NCBI GenBank assembly: GCA_044508835.1
Contig: JBIQHD010000022.1
Coordinates: 13,347-77,346, forward strand
Direction: 5' to 3'
From: JAKFDI01 sp044508835
GTDB taxonomy: Bacteria; Pseudomonadota; Gammaproteobacteria; Burkholderiales; Burkholderiaceae_C
Length of the DNA stretch: 64,000 nt
In this document: in pieces, positions 9,015 through 17,913 of the stretch
Layout: every line of letters begins with the position of its first letter
How positions within the stretch are numbered: the stretch's first letter is position 1
Position numbers and translations under genes: made by a program
Notes under the pieces: model-generated
What the model was told of the DNA's origin: nothing
The model's database searches: none
The model's input: the letters and a program-made list of their open reading frames with translations, nothing else

Positions 9015-10097
9015 TCAGCCGGCGAGCCCCGCCACCCCCTCGCGCGCGGCGGCGAAGCTCTGCGCGAGGATCTGCCGCTTCCAGTCGTCGGCGTCGATGT
9101 AGAAGGCGTCGCGCAGCTGCTGCTTGATGGCGGTGCGCTGCGCCGCCGGCGCCTCGGGGTGGTTCTCCAGCCACTGCTCGGCGCGCAGGGCGTCGATCAC
9201 CTCGCTCGTGGGCACCGTGCCGAACTCGAGCGCGATGCTGGTGGCCTGCGCCTGCGGGCATTCCTGGGAGGCCGAGATCCACATCATGCCGCTGATGAGG
9301 GCGGAGCTCGAGCTGCCGTCGTAGATGGACGTGACCTGGCCGCCCCACCACCGGCGGGTGCGCGCCACCTCGGCGGCGTCGTCCGAGCCGGCGTGGATGC
9401 GCTCGCCGTGGCCGCGCGGGCCGAGGCCGGTGTGCAGGTCGATCCAGCCGAGCCGCGTGCAGCGGCGGCCGTGGTCGCGCAGCACCTGGCGCAGCGTGCG
9501 GTTGCTCCAGGTCGGGTTGCGGCCGGCGAAGTACAGCCCCTGCGGATGGTCGTGCTGGCCGCCGCTCACCGCCGCCTGCAGCGCCGGCATGCCGCGCTCG
9601 GCGATGAACTGCTGCACGCGGGCCGTCACCGCCTCCGACGGCGGCCAGGTCGGCGGCACCAGCAGCGCGGCGATCTCGTCGTAGGCCGGGTTGGCCGGCA
9701 GCGGCTGCGAGAAGTCGTGGAAGTTGCGGTTGAGGTCGACGTTCTCGTGCGTCGTGCGCCGCCACCACGAGAAGCCGTAGGGGTTGAGCGCATGCACGTA
9801 CAGCACGGCCACGCCGGCGTCGCGGTGGTGCCGGCGCCAGGCGTCGTCGCGCAGCATCGCCACCTGCACGCCCGAGCCGCAGAAGCCCTCCACGCCGTGG
9901 CAGGCGCTGGAGATCAGCAATACCCGCTCGGCGTCCGCCGGGCCGTCGCGCACCACGTCCATGGCGAGCGGCTCGTCGTCGCGCCCGCGCATCGGGTGCG
10001 CGTGCGACTCGACGTCGAGGCCGGCCGCCTCGGCGGCCGCGAGGAACTTCGCACGCGCCTCGGCGTAGCTCTGCGAGAAGGTATCGGCCGCGTGCAT
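9015..10097 (-). CDS. DUF2817 family protein, M14-like zinc carboxypeptidase fold
   Basis: A 360-residue protein of the DUF2817 family, related to zinc carboxypeptidases of the succinylglutamate desuccinylase type. The pattern SSACHGVEGFCGSG (with the usual H..E metal pair), the RNF motif in ENVDLNRNFHDF and the WIDLHTGLGPRG block are clear. No signal peptide is visible, so it is probably cytoplasmic. The chosen ATG has AGGGAG about 7 bases upstream and starts where conservation begins. The M20 amidohydrolase gene lies 14 bases upstream on the same strand, suggesting a joint role in hydrolysing N-acyl amino acids or peptides; the substrate is unknown. Confidence 0.8.
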   Translation of the reverse strand: MHAADTFSQSYAEARAKFLAAAEAAGLDVESHAHPMRGRDDEPLAMDVVRDGPADAERVLLISSACHGVEGFCGSGVQVAMLRDDAWRRHHRDAGVAVLYVHALNPYGFSWWRRTTHENVDLNRNFHDFSQPLPANPAYDEIAALLVPPTWPPSEAVTARVQQFIAERGMPALQAAVSGGQHDHPQGLYFAGRNPTWSNRTLRQVLRDHGRRCTRLGWIDLHTGLGPRGHGERIHAGSDDAAEVARTRRWWGGQVTSIYDGSSSSALISGMMWISASQECPQAQATSIALEFGTVPTSEVIDALRAEQWLENHPEAPAAQRTAIKQQLRDAFYIDADDWKRQILAQSFAAAREGVAGLAG

Positions 10098-10111
10098 GGA
10101 GGCTCCCTGTT

Positions 10112-11308
10112 TCAGCGCTGCGGCTGCGCGAGCCACTGCTCGGCCATGCGCACCCACAAGGTGGCGCCCAGCGGGATCAATTCGTCGTTGAAGTCGTAGC
10201 TCGGGTTGTGCAGCATGCACGGGCCCATGCCGTGGCCGCCTTCGCGGTGCCCGCCGTCGCCGTTGCCGATGAGGAAGTAGGCGCCGGGCTTCTCGAGCAG
10301 GAAGTAGCTGAAGTCTTCAGCGCCCATGGTCGGCTCGAAGTCGAGCACGTTGTCGGCGCCCACCACCTCGGCCATCACGCGGCGCGCGAACTCGGTCTCG
10401 GCCGCGTGGTTGACGGTGGGCGGGTAGTTGCGCACGAACTCGAACTCGCAGGTGGTGTCGAAGGCCGCGCAGGTGTGCTCGGCGACGGTCTTCATGCGCT
10501 GCTCGATCAGGTCGAGCACCTCGAGCGTGAAGGTGCGCACCGTGCCTTCCATCACGCACACGTCGGGCACCACGTTGGTGGCCTCGCCGGTGTGGATCAT
10601 GGTCACCGAGATCACGCCGGCGTCGATGGGGCGCTTGTTGCGGCTGACAATGGTCTGGAAGGCCTGCACCATCTGGGCCGCCGCCGGCACCGGGTCGATG
10701 CCGTTGTGCGGCATGGCCGCATGCGCGCCCTTGCCGCGGATGGTGATCCTGAATTCGTTGCTGCTGGCGAAGCACGGCCCGCTCTTGATCGCGAACTGCC
10801 CGGCCTTCATGCCCGGCCAGTTGTGCGCGCCGAAGATGGCCTCCATCGGGAACCTGTCGAACAGGCCGTCGCGGATCATCTCGCGCGCGCCGCCGCCGCC
10901 TTCCTCGGCCGGCTGGAACACGAGGTACACCGTGCCGTCGAAGTGGCGATTGGTCGCCAGGTGCTTGGCCGCGGCCAGCAGCATGGCGGTGTGGCCGTCG
11001 TGGCCGCAGGCGTGCATCTTGCCGGCGTGGCGGCTGGCATGGGCGAAGGTGTTGTGCTCGGTGATGGGCAGGGCGTCGATGTCGGCGCGCAGGCCGATGG
11101 CGCGTGGGCTGCTGCCGTTCTTCACGATGCCCACCACGCCGGTCTTGCCCAGGCCGCGCTCGATCGGGATGCCCCACTCGGTGAGTTGCTTGGCGATCAG
11201 GTCCGAGGTGCGCTGCTCTTCGAAGCACAGCTCGGGGTGGGCGTGGATGTCGCGGCGCACCGCGGCGATGGCGGCCGCGTCGGCCAGGATGGAATCGATC
11301 AACTTCAT
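10112..11308 (-). CDS. M20-family amidohydrolase (hippurate hydrolase / N-acyl-amino-acid hydrolase type)
   Basis: Metal-dependent hydrolase of the M20D family, which splits N-acyl amino acids such as hippurate or cleaves the last step of peptide or indole-conjugate breakdown. It is 398 residues. The metal site is visible as MHACGHDGHTAML (His99, Cys101, His103), the PAEEGGGGAREMI block and the C-terminal GAEDFSYFL. The dimerisation domain lies in the middle (about 185-300). There is no signal peptide. It is the first gene of a likely two-gene operon with the DUF2817 gene. The exact substrate cannot be read from sequence. Confidence 0.9.
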   Translation of the reverse strand: MKLIDSILADAAAIAAVRRDIHAHPELCFEEQRTSDLIAKQLTEWGIPIERGLGKTGVVGIVKNGSSPRAIGLRADIDALPITEHNTFAHASRHAGKMHACGHDGHTAMLLAAAKHLATNRHFDGTVYLVFQPAEEGGGGAREMIRDGLFDRFPMEAIFGAHNWPGMKAGQFAIKSGPCFASSNEFRITIRGKGAHAAMPHNGIDPVPAAAQMVQAFQTIVSRNKRPIDAGVISVTMIHTGEATNVVPDVCVMEGTVRTFTLEVLDLIEQRMKTVAEHTCAAFDTTCEFEFVRNYPPTVNHAAETEFARRVMAEVVGADNVLDFEPTMGAEDFSYFLLEKPGAYFLIGNGDGGHREGGHGMGPCMLHNPSYDFNDELIPLGATLWVRMAEQWLAQPQR

Positions 11309-11418
11309 GGCGGGGCTCCTTCGCGCGGCGGCCAGGGTCGGGGCGCGGCGTCACTGGATCGGGGCAGTGTACCCACGGGCCTTTCCCGGCGTGCGGCGGC
11401 TGTGCAATAGTCGTCCGC

Positions 11419-13458
11419 ATGAACACACCGGTCCTGGTGCGCGGCGCCTGCCCGCACGACTGCCCCGACACCTGCGCGCTGCGCATCACCGTCGACGGCG
11501 GCCGCGCCGTGCGCGTGCAGGGCGACCCCGACCACCCGGCCACGCACGGCGCGCTGTGCACCAAGGTCTCGCGCTACACCGAGCGCGTGTACCACCCGGA
11601 CCGCGTGCTGCACCCGCTGCGCCGCACCGGGCCGAAGGGCAGCGGACGGTTCGAACGCGTGGGCTGGGACGAGGCGCTGCGCGACATCGCCGCGCGGCTG
11701 GGCGCCGTCGCGGCGCGCGACCCGCAGGCCATCGTGCCCTACAGCTACTGCGGCACCATGGGCCTGCTGCAGGGCGAGAGCATGGACCGGCGCTTCTTCC
11801 ACCGCCTGGGCGCCTCGCTGCTGGACCGCACCATCTGCGCCTCCGCCGGCGCCGAGGCGCTGGCCGCCACCTACGGCGGCAAGGTGGGCATGCACCTGGA
11901 GCATTTCGCCGAGAGCCGGCTGATCCTGATCTGGGGCAGCAACTCCATCGCCTCGAACCTGCACTTCTGGACCTTCGCCCAGCAGGCCAAGCGCGCCGGC
12001 GCCAAGCTGGTGTGCATCGACCCGCGGCGCACCGAGACGGCCGACAAGTGCCACCAGCACGTCGCGCTGCGCCCCGGCACCGACGGCGCGCTGGCGCTCG
12101 GGCTGATGCACGAGCTGATCGCCAACGACTGGCTCGACCACGACTACATCGAGCGCCACACCGAGGGCTGGCCGGCGCTGCGGGAGCGGGCGCTGCAATG
12201 GCCCCCGGCGCGCGTGGCCGAGACCTGCGGCATCACCGCCGGCGAGGTGCGCCAGCTCGCGCGCGACTACGGCACCACGCACCCGGCCGCCATTCGCCTG
12301 AACTACGGCATGCAGCGCGTGCACGGCGGCGGCAACGCGGTGCGGCTGGCCGCCATCCTGCCCTGCCTGACGGGCGCCTGGCGCCACCGCGCGGGCGGGC
12401 TGCTGCTGTCCAGCAGCGGCTGGTTCCCGGTTGACCGCGCCGCGCTGCAGCGGCCCGGGCTGCTCGCCGGGCGGCGCACGCGCACCGTGAACATGAGCAG
12501 CATCGGCGACGCGCTGCTGCACGAAGGCTCGCCCGCGTTCGGGCCGAGGATCGAGGCGGTCGTCGTCTACAACAGCAACCCGGTCGCGGTGGCGCCGGAG
12601 TCGCCCAGGGTGGTGAAGGGCTTCGCGCGCGAGGACCTGTTCACCGTGGTGCTCGAGCAGTTCATGACCGACACCGCCGACCACGCCGACTACGTGCTGC
12701 CCGCCACCACCCAGCTCGAGCACCTGGACGTGCACGCGACCTACGGCCACACCTGGGTGCTGCTGAACCAGCCGGCCATCGCCCCGCTGGGCGAGGCGCG
12801 ACCCAACACGCAGATCTTCCGCGACCTGGCGGCGGCCATGGGCTTCGACGACGACTGCTTCGCCGAGAGCGACGAGGCGCTGGCGCGCCAGGCCTTCCCG
12901 CGCGACGTCGACTTCGACGCCCTGCGCGAGCGGGGCTGGGTCAAGCTGCCGCTGCCCGAGGCGCCGTTCGCCGAGGGAGGCTTCCCGACGCCGAGCGGGC
13001 GCTGCACCATCGACTCGCCGCGCCACGGCGTGCCCGACCACGTGCCCAACCACGAGTCGGCCGAGTCGACGCCCGGGCGCGCCGCGAAATACCCGCTGGC
13101 GATGATCTCGCCGCCGGCGCGCAACTTCCTCAACTCCACCTTCGTCAACGTGGCGAGCCTGCGCGACATCGAGGCCGAGCCGCTGCTCGAGATCCACGAG
13201 AGCGACGCGCTGCCGCGCGGCATCGCCTCCGGGCAGACCGTCGAGGTGTTCAACGACCGCGGCAGCTACCGGTGCAAGGCGGTGCTCAGCACACGCGCGC
13301 GGCCGGGCGTGGTCAACGGCCTGGGCGTGTGGTGGCGCAAGCTGGGCCTGGCCGGCACCAACGTCAACGAGGTGACGCACCAGCGGCTCACCGACCTGGG
13401 CGGCGGGCCGAGCTTCTACGACTGCCTGGTCGAGGTGCGCCCGGGCGCGGCCGCCTGA
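11419..13458 (+). CDS. Molybdopterin oxidoreductase, single-subunit (formate dehydrogenase/BisC-like family)
   Basis: A 679-residue bis-MGD molybdenum or tungsten enzyme. The N-terminal [4Fe-4S] site is CPHDCPDTC (Cys11, 15, 19) with a fourth ligand at Cys47. Cys140 in the TICASAG block is the likely metal ligand. The C-terminal molydopterin-dinucleotide-binding domain covers about residues 545-670. There is no twin-arginine signal, so it is cytoplasmic. No electron-transfer subunit, chaperone or cofactor gene lies nearby, and the substrate is unknown. A TGCAAT hexamer ends 10 bases before the ATG and would give a very short leader. Confidence 0.88.
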   Translation: MNTPVLVRGACPHDCPDTCALRITVDGGRAVRVQGDPDHPATHGALCTKVSRYTERVYHPDRVLHPLRRTGPKGSGRFERVGWDEALRDIAARLGAVAARDPQAIVPYSYCGTMGLLQGESMDRRFFHRLGASLLDRTICASAGAEALAATYGGKVGMHLEHFAESRLILIWGSNSIASNLHFWTFAQQAKRAGAKLVCIDPRRTETADKCHQHVALRPGTDGALALGLMHELIANDWLDHDYIERHTEGWPALRERALQWPPARVAETCGITAGEVRQLARDYGTTHPAAIRLNYGMQRVHGGGNAVRLAAILPCLTGAWRHRAGGLLLSSSGWFPVDRAALQRPGLLAGRRTRTVNMSSIGDALLHEGSPAFGPRIEAVVVYNSNPVAVAPESPRVVKGFAREDLFTVVLEQFMTDTADHADYVLPATTQLEHLDVHATYGHTWVLLNQPAIAPLGEARPNTQIFRDLAAAMGFDDDCFAESDEALARQAFPRDVDFDALRERGWVKLPLPEAPFAEGGFPTPSGRCTIDSPRHGVPDHVPNHESAESTPGRAAKYPLAMISPPARNFLNSTFVNVASLRDIEAEPLLEIHESDALPRGIASGQTVEVFNDRGSYRCKAVLSTRARPGVVNGLGVWWRKLGLAGTNVNEVTHQRLTDLGGGPSFYDCLVEVRPGAAA

Positions 13459-13475
13459 CGCGGCGCGATGCGGCG

Positions 13476-14573
13476 GTGAGGCGAGGGCTCTGGATGGCAG
13501 GCATCGGCGCGCTCGGCGTGGCGGCGTTCGCCGTGGCGGCCACGTGCCTGACCACCGGCTGCAGCACGCTCGGCTACTACGCGCAGTCGATCAACGGGCA
13601 CCTGTCGCTGGTCGCCGCCGCGCGGCCCGTGCCGGCGTGGCTGGCCGACGCGCAGACGAAGCCGGCGCTGAAGGAGCGCCTGGCGCTGTCGCAGCGCATG
13701 CGTGACTTCGCGGTGAAGGAACTCGTCCTGCCCGACAACGCCAGCTACCGCCGCTACGCCGACCTGCCGCGCCGCGCGGCGGTGTGGAACGTGGTGGCGG
13801 CGCCGCCGCTGAGCCTCACGCTGCGGCGCTGGTGCTTCCCCGTCGTGGGCTGCGTCGGCTACCGCGGCTACTTCGATCGCGAGGCGGCCGAGGCCTTCGC
13901 CGCCGAGCTGCGCGCCGAGGGCCAGGAGGTCAGCGTCTACGGCGTGCCGGCGTACTCGACGCTGGGCGCGCTGCCGGGCGACTACTTCGCCGACCCGCTG
14001 CTCAGCACCTTCATCCACTACCCGGAGGGCGAGCTCGCGCGCCTCATCTTCCACGAGCTGGCGCACCAGGTGGCGTACGCCAAGGGCGACACCATGTTCA
14101 ACGAATCCTTCGCCACCACGGTGGAGCGCATCGGCGGCGCGCGCTGGCTGGCCGAGCACGCCACGCCGCAGGCGCGCGCCGAGTACGAGCGCTTCGACGC
14201 CCGCCGCCGCGACTTCCGCGAGCTCACGCTGCGCTACCGCGAGCGGCTGGCCGAGGCCTACCGCGAGGACGTCCCGGACGACGCCAAGCGCGCGCGCAAG
14301 GCCGAGCTGATGGCGCGGATGCGCGCCGAGTACGCGGTGATGAAGCGCGAGCGCTGGGACGGCTTCGCCGGCTACGACGGCTGGTTCGAGCGGGCCAACA
14401 ACGCCGCGCTCGGCGTGCTGGCGGCCTACAACGAGCTGGTGCCCGATTTCGAGCGCCTGTTCGAGCGCGAGGGCCGCGACTTCCCGCGCTTCTACGCCGA
14501 GGTCAGGCGCCTGGCCGCGCTGCCCAAGGACGAGCGCCGCGCCGCGCTGGCCGCTACTTCAGCGACTCGATGA
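13476..14573 (+). CDS. Lipoprotein zinc aminopeptidase (predicted, COG4324-like)
   Basis: Predicted envelope-anchored metallopeptidase. A lipoprotein signal ends in the lipobox LTTGC. The HELAHQ zinc motif (His193, Glu194, His197) is followed by NESFATTVE, giving the expected third ligand. I chose the GTG at 13476 because it adds the basic residues VRRGLW needed for a signal peptide; the ATG at 13494 would lack a positive n-region. The body is 365 residues, close to the family length. It starts 17 bases after the molybdoenzyme gene but shares no obvious function with it. The 3' end overlaps the ACBP gene tail to tail by 20 bases. Confidence 0.82.
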   Translation: MRRGLWMAGIGALGVAAFAVAATCLTTGCSTLGYYAQSINGHLSLVAAARPVPAWLADAQTKPALKERLALSQRMRDFAVKELVLPDNASYRRYADLPRRAAVWNVVAAPPLSLTLRRWCFPVVGCVGYRGYFDREAAEAFAAELRAEGQEVSVYGVPAYSTLGALPGDYFADPLLSTFIHYPEGELARLIFHELAHQVAYAKGDTMFNESFATTVERIGGARWLAEHATPQARAEYERFDARRRDFRELTLRYRERLAEAYREDVPDDAKRARKAELMARMRAEYAVMKRERWDGFAGYDGWFERANNAALGVLAAYNELVPDFERLFEREGRDFPRFYAEVRRLAALPKDERRAALAATSATR

Positions 14574-14808
14574 GGTCGACGTAGGACTGCATGGCCTCGT
14601 CGGCGGAGGTGCCTGCGAGCGCCTTCCAGCCGTCCCACTTCATGCGGCCGACCATGTCGGTGAAGCCGGGCCGGTCGCCCTGCACGTCGCCCTCGGTGGC
14701 CTGCTTGTACAGCGCGTAGATGCGCAGCATCGTCATGTTGTCCGGCCGCTCGGGCAGGTTCTTCGATTCGGCCACGGCCTGCTCGAATTGCGACTTCAGA
14801 TCGGACAT
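14554..14808 (-). CDS. Acyl-CoA-binding protein (ACBP)
   Basis: An 84-residue acyl-CoA-binding protein that sequesters and delivers medium- and long-chain acyl-CoA in the cytoplasm. The four-helix ACBP pattern is clear: a Phe and Val in helix 1, then NMTMLRIYALYKQATEGD (the conserved Y-x-x-x-K-Q-A-T-x-G block), then KWDGWKAL. It is a free-standing ACBP, common in Burkholderiales and in eukaryotes but not in all bacteria. The GGAG of the ribosome site lies about 6 bases upstream of the ATG. The gene is monocistronic and convergent with the aminopeptidase gene. Confidence 0.93.
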   Translation of the reverse strand: MSDLKSQFEQAVAESKNLPERPDNMTMLRIYALYKQATEGDVQGDRPGFTDMVGRMKWDGWKALAGTSADEAMQSYVDLIESLK

Positions 14809-14888
14809 GGGCGGCTCCTGTGGGTGAAACTCGGGACGGTTGGATCGGGCGATGTTAGCCATCGCCTCACGCGAAAGGCCGACCCGCC

Positions 14889-17141
14889 ATGACCGCTGCA
14901 GACAAGTCTTCGCCGCCGGTGCGCCGCCCGCGCCCCGCGGGCCTGGGCGCCGCGGCGCTGCTGTGGGCGGCGGCCGCGCAGGCCCAGCCGGCGGCGGCGC
15001 CCGCGCGGGCGGCATCGGCGCCGGCGGCGCTGGAGCGGGTGCAGATTTCCGCCGAGCGGCAGAGCGACGAGCTGCGCGCGCGGCGCTACGGCACGGCGTC
15101 GAAGATCGTGGTCGGCCGCGAGGAGATCGAGCGCTTCGGCGACGCCACCGTCGGCGAGCTGCTGCAGCGCCTGCCCGGCGTGACGCTGCAGGGCCCGCCC
15201 GGGCGCGGCGGCGCCATCCGCATGCGCGGCCTGGGCAGCGGCTACACCCGCATCCTGCTCGACGGCGAGCGCCTGCCGCCCGGCTTCTCGCTCGACACGC
15301 TGGACCCGGCGCAGATCGAGCGCATCGAGATCCTGCGCGCGCCGACGGCGGAGACGGGCGCCGAGGCGGTCGCCGGCACGATCAACATCGTCACGCGCGA
15401 GGGCGGCAGGCGCCGCGGCGGCGAGCTGCGCGCCAGCCTCGGCGTGGAAGACGGCCGCCCCAACCCCGGCCTGTCCTGGACGCGCCTCGGCACGGCCGGG
15501 CCCTGGGACGGCACGGTCACGCTGTCGGCCTTCCGCGTCGAGCGCGAGAACGACGGCCGCACGCGCACGCTGGACACGCGGCTGGCCGACGGCGCCGCCA
15601 CGCTGGACCAGACCGACCACACCCTCTCGCGCTACCGGCTCGACGGCCTGCACCTCGGCTCGCGCCTGCAGTGGCGCGGCGGCGCCGACACCGTCACGCT
15701 GATGCCCTTCGCCATGCTGCACGACAGCCGCAGCGACTGGCGGACCGAGCGCCGCCGCAGCCAACCCGTGGCCGACCCGCAGTCGCCGGGGCTCGTCTCG
15801 CCCGCCTTCGACGACGCGCGCGGCACCGTCGCCAGCCGCTTCGCGCTCGGGCGCCTCAATGCCCACTGGAACCACGCGCTGGACGACGGCGGCAAGCTGG
15901 AATGGCGCGGCGCGCTGGGCGTGTGGTCGTCCCGTTCGTTGGAGGAGCGCCGGCAGTTCGTGGGCGGCGCGGCCGGCTTCGACGGCGACGAATCCTCCGA
16001 CGTGGCGGAGCGCTGGCTCTCGCTCAAGGGCAAGTGGTCCCGGCTGCTGGACAACGACCACCAGCTCGTGGCCGGCATCGAATGGGCGCGCAGCTGGCGC
16101 GACGACGACGCCACGCTGGCGCAGCGCCTGCCCGCGCGGCCGGTGGTGGACGAGCGCCTGCGGGCCCGCTCCACCGGCTATGCGCTGTACCTGCAGGACG
16201 AATGGGAAGCGGGCCCGCAGTGGGCGCTGCACCTCGGCCTGCGCGGCGAGGGCAGCGAGACGCGCGGCGGCGGCGCCGGCCAGCCCGCGCAGGCCAACCG
16301 CCACCTCGTGTGGACGCCGCTCGCCCACGCGGTGTGGAAGTTCGCGCCCGAAAGCCGCGACCAGCTGCGCATAAGCCTGACGCGCAGCTACCGCGCGCCG
16401 CGGCTGCACCAGCTCATCGGCCGCTCCAACCCGCTGCGGCCGAACGCGCCGACCTCGCCCGACCGCATCGGCAACCCGGACCTGCGCCCGGAGACCGCGC
16501 TCGGCCTCGACCTGGCCGCCGAGCGCTACCTGGCCGGCGGCGGCCTGCTGAGCGCGAGCGTGTTCCACCGCGACATCAGCGGGCTGATCCGCTCGCGCAC
16601 CGCGTTCGTGAACGGGCGCTGGGTGTCGCAGGTGCGCAACGTCGGCGATGCGGTGACGCAGGGCATCGAGCTCGAGGCGAAGTTCCGCCTGAGCGACGTG
16701 TGGCCCGAGGCCCCCGCGCTCGACCTGCGCGCCAACGCGAGCCTGTTCCGCTCGCGCGTCAAGGGCGTGGCCGGCCCCGACAACCGGCTCGACGAGCAGC
16801 CCGACGGCAGCCTGAACCTCGGCGCCGACTACCGCTTCCGCGGCACGCCGCTGGCCGTCGGCGGCAGCCTGAACTGGACGCCGGCCTACGACACGCGCCT
16901 GTCCGACACCCAGACCGCGCGGCAGGGCCGCAAGCGGCTGTTCGACGCCTACGCGGTGTGGCACCTCGACCCGTCGACGCGGCTGCGCCTGTCGGCCACC
17001 AACCTCGCGCCGCTCGACTACCTGACGGGCAGCGGCATCACCGTGCAGGACGCGGCCGGCCAGCCGCTGTTCGAGGAAGCGGCGCTCACCACGACCCGTC
17101 CGTCGGTGAAGTGGCAGCTGCGGCTGGAGATGACGCTGTGA
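14889..17141 (+). CDS. TonB-dependent outer-membrane receptor
   Basis: A 750-residue outer-membrane receptor for active import of an unknown ligand, most often an iron chelate or cobalamin. It has a Sec signal peptide ending near AAAQAQPAA, a plug domain (about residues 45-175, with IRMRGLGSGYTRILLDGERLP and ETGAEAVAGTINIVTREG) and a 22-strand barrel (about 190-750). The family insertion site GNPDLRPETA is present. No TonB, ExbB/D or siderophore gene is in the window. A tail-to-tail TetR gene ends 10 bases after it and may control it. Confidence 0.9.
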   Translation: MTAADKSSPPVRRPRPAGLGAAALLWAAAAQAQPAAAPARAASAPAALERVQISAERQSDELRARRYGTASKIVVGREEIERFGDATVGELLQRLPGVTLQGPPGRGGAIRMRGLGSGYTRILLDGERLPPGFSLDTLDPAQIERIEILRAPTAETGAEAVAGTINIVTREGGRRRGGELRASLGVEDGRPNPGLSWTRLGTAGPWDGTVTLSAFRVERENDGRTRTLDTRLADGAATLDQTDHTLSRYRLDGLHLGSRLQWRGGADTVTLMPFAMLHDSRSDWRTERRRSQPVADPQSPGLVSPAFDDARGTVASRFALGRLNAHWNHALDDGGKLEWRGALGVWSSRSLEERRQFVGGAAGFDGDESSDVAERWLSLKGKWSRLLDNDHQLVAGIEWARSWRDDDATLAQRLPARPVVDERLRARSTGYALYLQDEWEAGPQWALHLGLRGEGSETRGGGAGQPAQANRHLVWTPLAHAVWKFAPESRDQLRISLTRSYRAPRLHQLIGRSNPLRPNAPTSPDRIGNPDLRPETALGLDLAAERYLAGGGLLSASVFHRDISGLIRSRTAFVNGRWVSQVRNVGDAVTQGIELEAKFRLSDVWPEAPALDLRANASLFRSRVKGVAGPDNRLDEQPDGSLNLGADYRFRGTPLAVGGSLNWTPAYDTRLSDTQTARQGRKRLFDAYAVWHLDPSTRLRLSATNLAPLDYLTGSGITVQDAAGQPLFEEAALTTTRPSVKWQLRLEMTL

Positions 17142-17151
17142 GCGCCGCGGC

Positions 17152-17814
17152 TCAGGCCTTTGCGTAGGGGCTCACCAGCCCGAGCAGGTGGGCCTTCTGC
17201 CCGGGCGCGAGATAGGGCATCAGCAGGCTCAGCACGTGGAAGGCCCCGCGCAGCAGCGCATTGGCCGCGCTCTCGGGCTCCAGCGCGCGGCGCGGGTCGC
17301 GCACGTACTCGTAGCTCAGCCAGTAGGTCAGCACCACCACCATCGCATGGGCCACCGGCTCGGACTCGCGCGCGTCGATGCGCATCGCGCCGTCGCCGCT
17401 CAGGCCGTCGAGCACCTGGCGCACCGCGCGCTGCTTGGCGGCGAGCACCTGCTGGAACTGCGTCTCGATGCGGCGGTTCTTCGACAGCAGGTCGTTCAGG
17501 TCGCGGTAGAGGAAGCGGTACTGCCAGATCAGCTCGTAGAGCATGTGGAAGAAGAGCCAGGCGTCCTCCACGTCGCGCACGCCGGCGGCCGCCGCCAGCA
17601 GTTCGCCCAGCGCCTGCTCGTAGCGGTCGAACAGGCCGTTCACCAGCTCGTCCTTGGCCGGGTAGTGGTAGTAGAGGTTGCCCGGGCTGATGCCGAGTTC
17701 GGCCGAGATCAGCGTCGTGGACACGTTCGGCTCGCCGAAGCGGTTGAACAGGTCCAGCGTCGCGTCGAGGATGCGCTCGGCCGTGCGGCGCGGCTTCTTG
17801 GCTTGGGTGGCCAT
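17152..17814 (-). CDS. TetR-family transcriptional regulator
   Basis: A 220-residue TetR regulator. The N-terminal HTH domain (about residues 12-60) contains ILDATLDLFNRFGEPNVSTT and the recognition region LGISPGNLYYHYPAKDEL, which resembles TetR proteins with the YYHY motif. The C-terminal ligand domain is helical and contains WLFFHMLYELIWQYRFLYRDL. The start MATQAKKPRRTAER fits the family; an earlier ATG at 17856 would add 14 residues. It lies between the TonB receptor and the ABC exporter, so either could be its target. The ligand is unknown. Confidence 0.88.
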   Translation of the reverse strand: MATQAKKPRRTAERILDATLDLFNRFGEPNVSTTLISAELGISPGNLYYHYPAKDELVNGLFDRYEQALGELLAAAAGVRDVEDAWLFFHMLYELIWQYRFLYRDLNDLLSKNRRIETQFQQVLAAKQRAVRQVLDGLSGDGAMRIDARESEPVAHAMVVVLTYWLSYEYVRDPRRALEPESAANALLRGAFHVLSLLMPYLAPGQKAHLLGLVSPYAKA

Positions 17815-17898
17815 CGGTCGGTGCGGACGAAGCTTCGGTGGCCCGCACACTAGCACCAGGCGCGCGGCGGGCGGCCAGCGGATTCACGGGGTGCTGCC

Positions 17899-17904
17899 TA
17901 CAAT
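17899..17904 (+). promoter_or_regulatory. Putative -10 element (TACAAT) before ABC exporter operon
   Basis: TACAAT ends 9 bases before the ATG of the exporter ATPase. Transcription starting about 7 bases after the hexamer would give an almost leaderless mRNA. No good -35 element is seen at the expected distance. The hexamer stands out in this GC-rich sequence and recurs in the same place before hrcA. Confidence 0.4.
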
Positions 17905-17913
17905 CGCGCCCCC

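Noticed and set aside
11305..13380. A 691-codon minus-strand frame opposite the molybdopterin oxidoreductase
   Set aside because: Shadow of a GC-rich gene; the plus strand has the full [4Fe-4S] and molybdopterin motifs.
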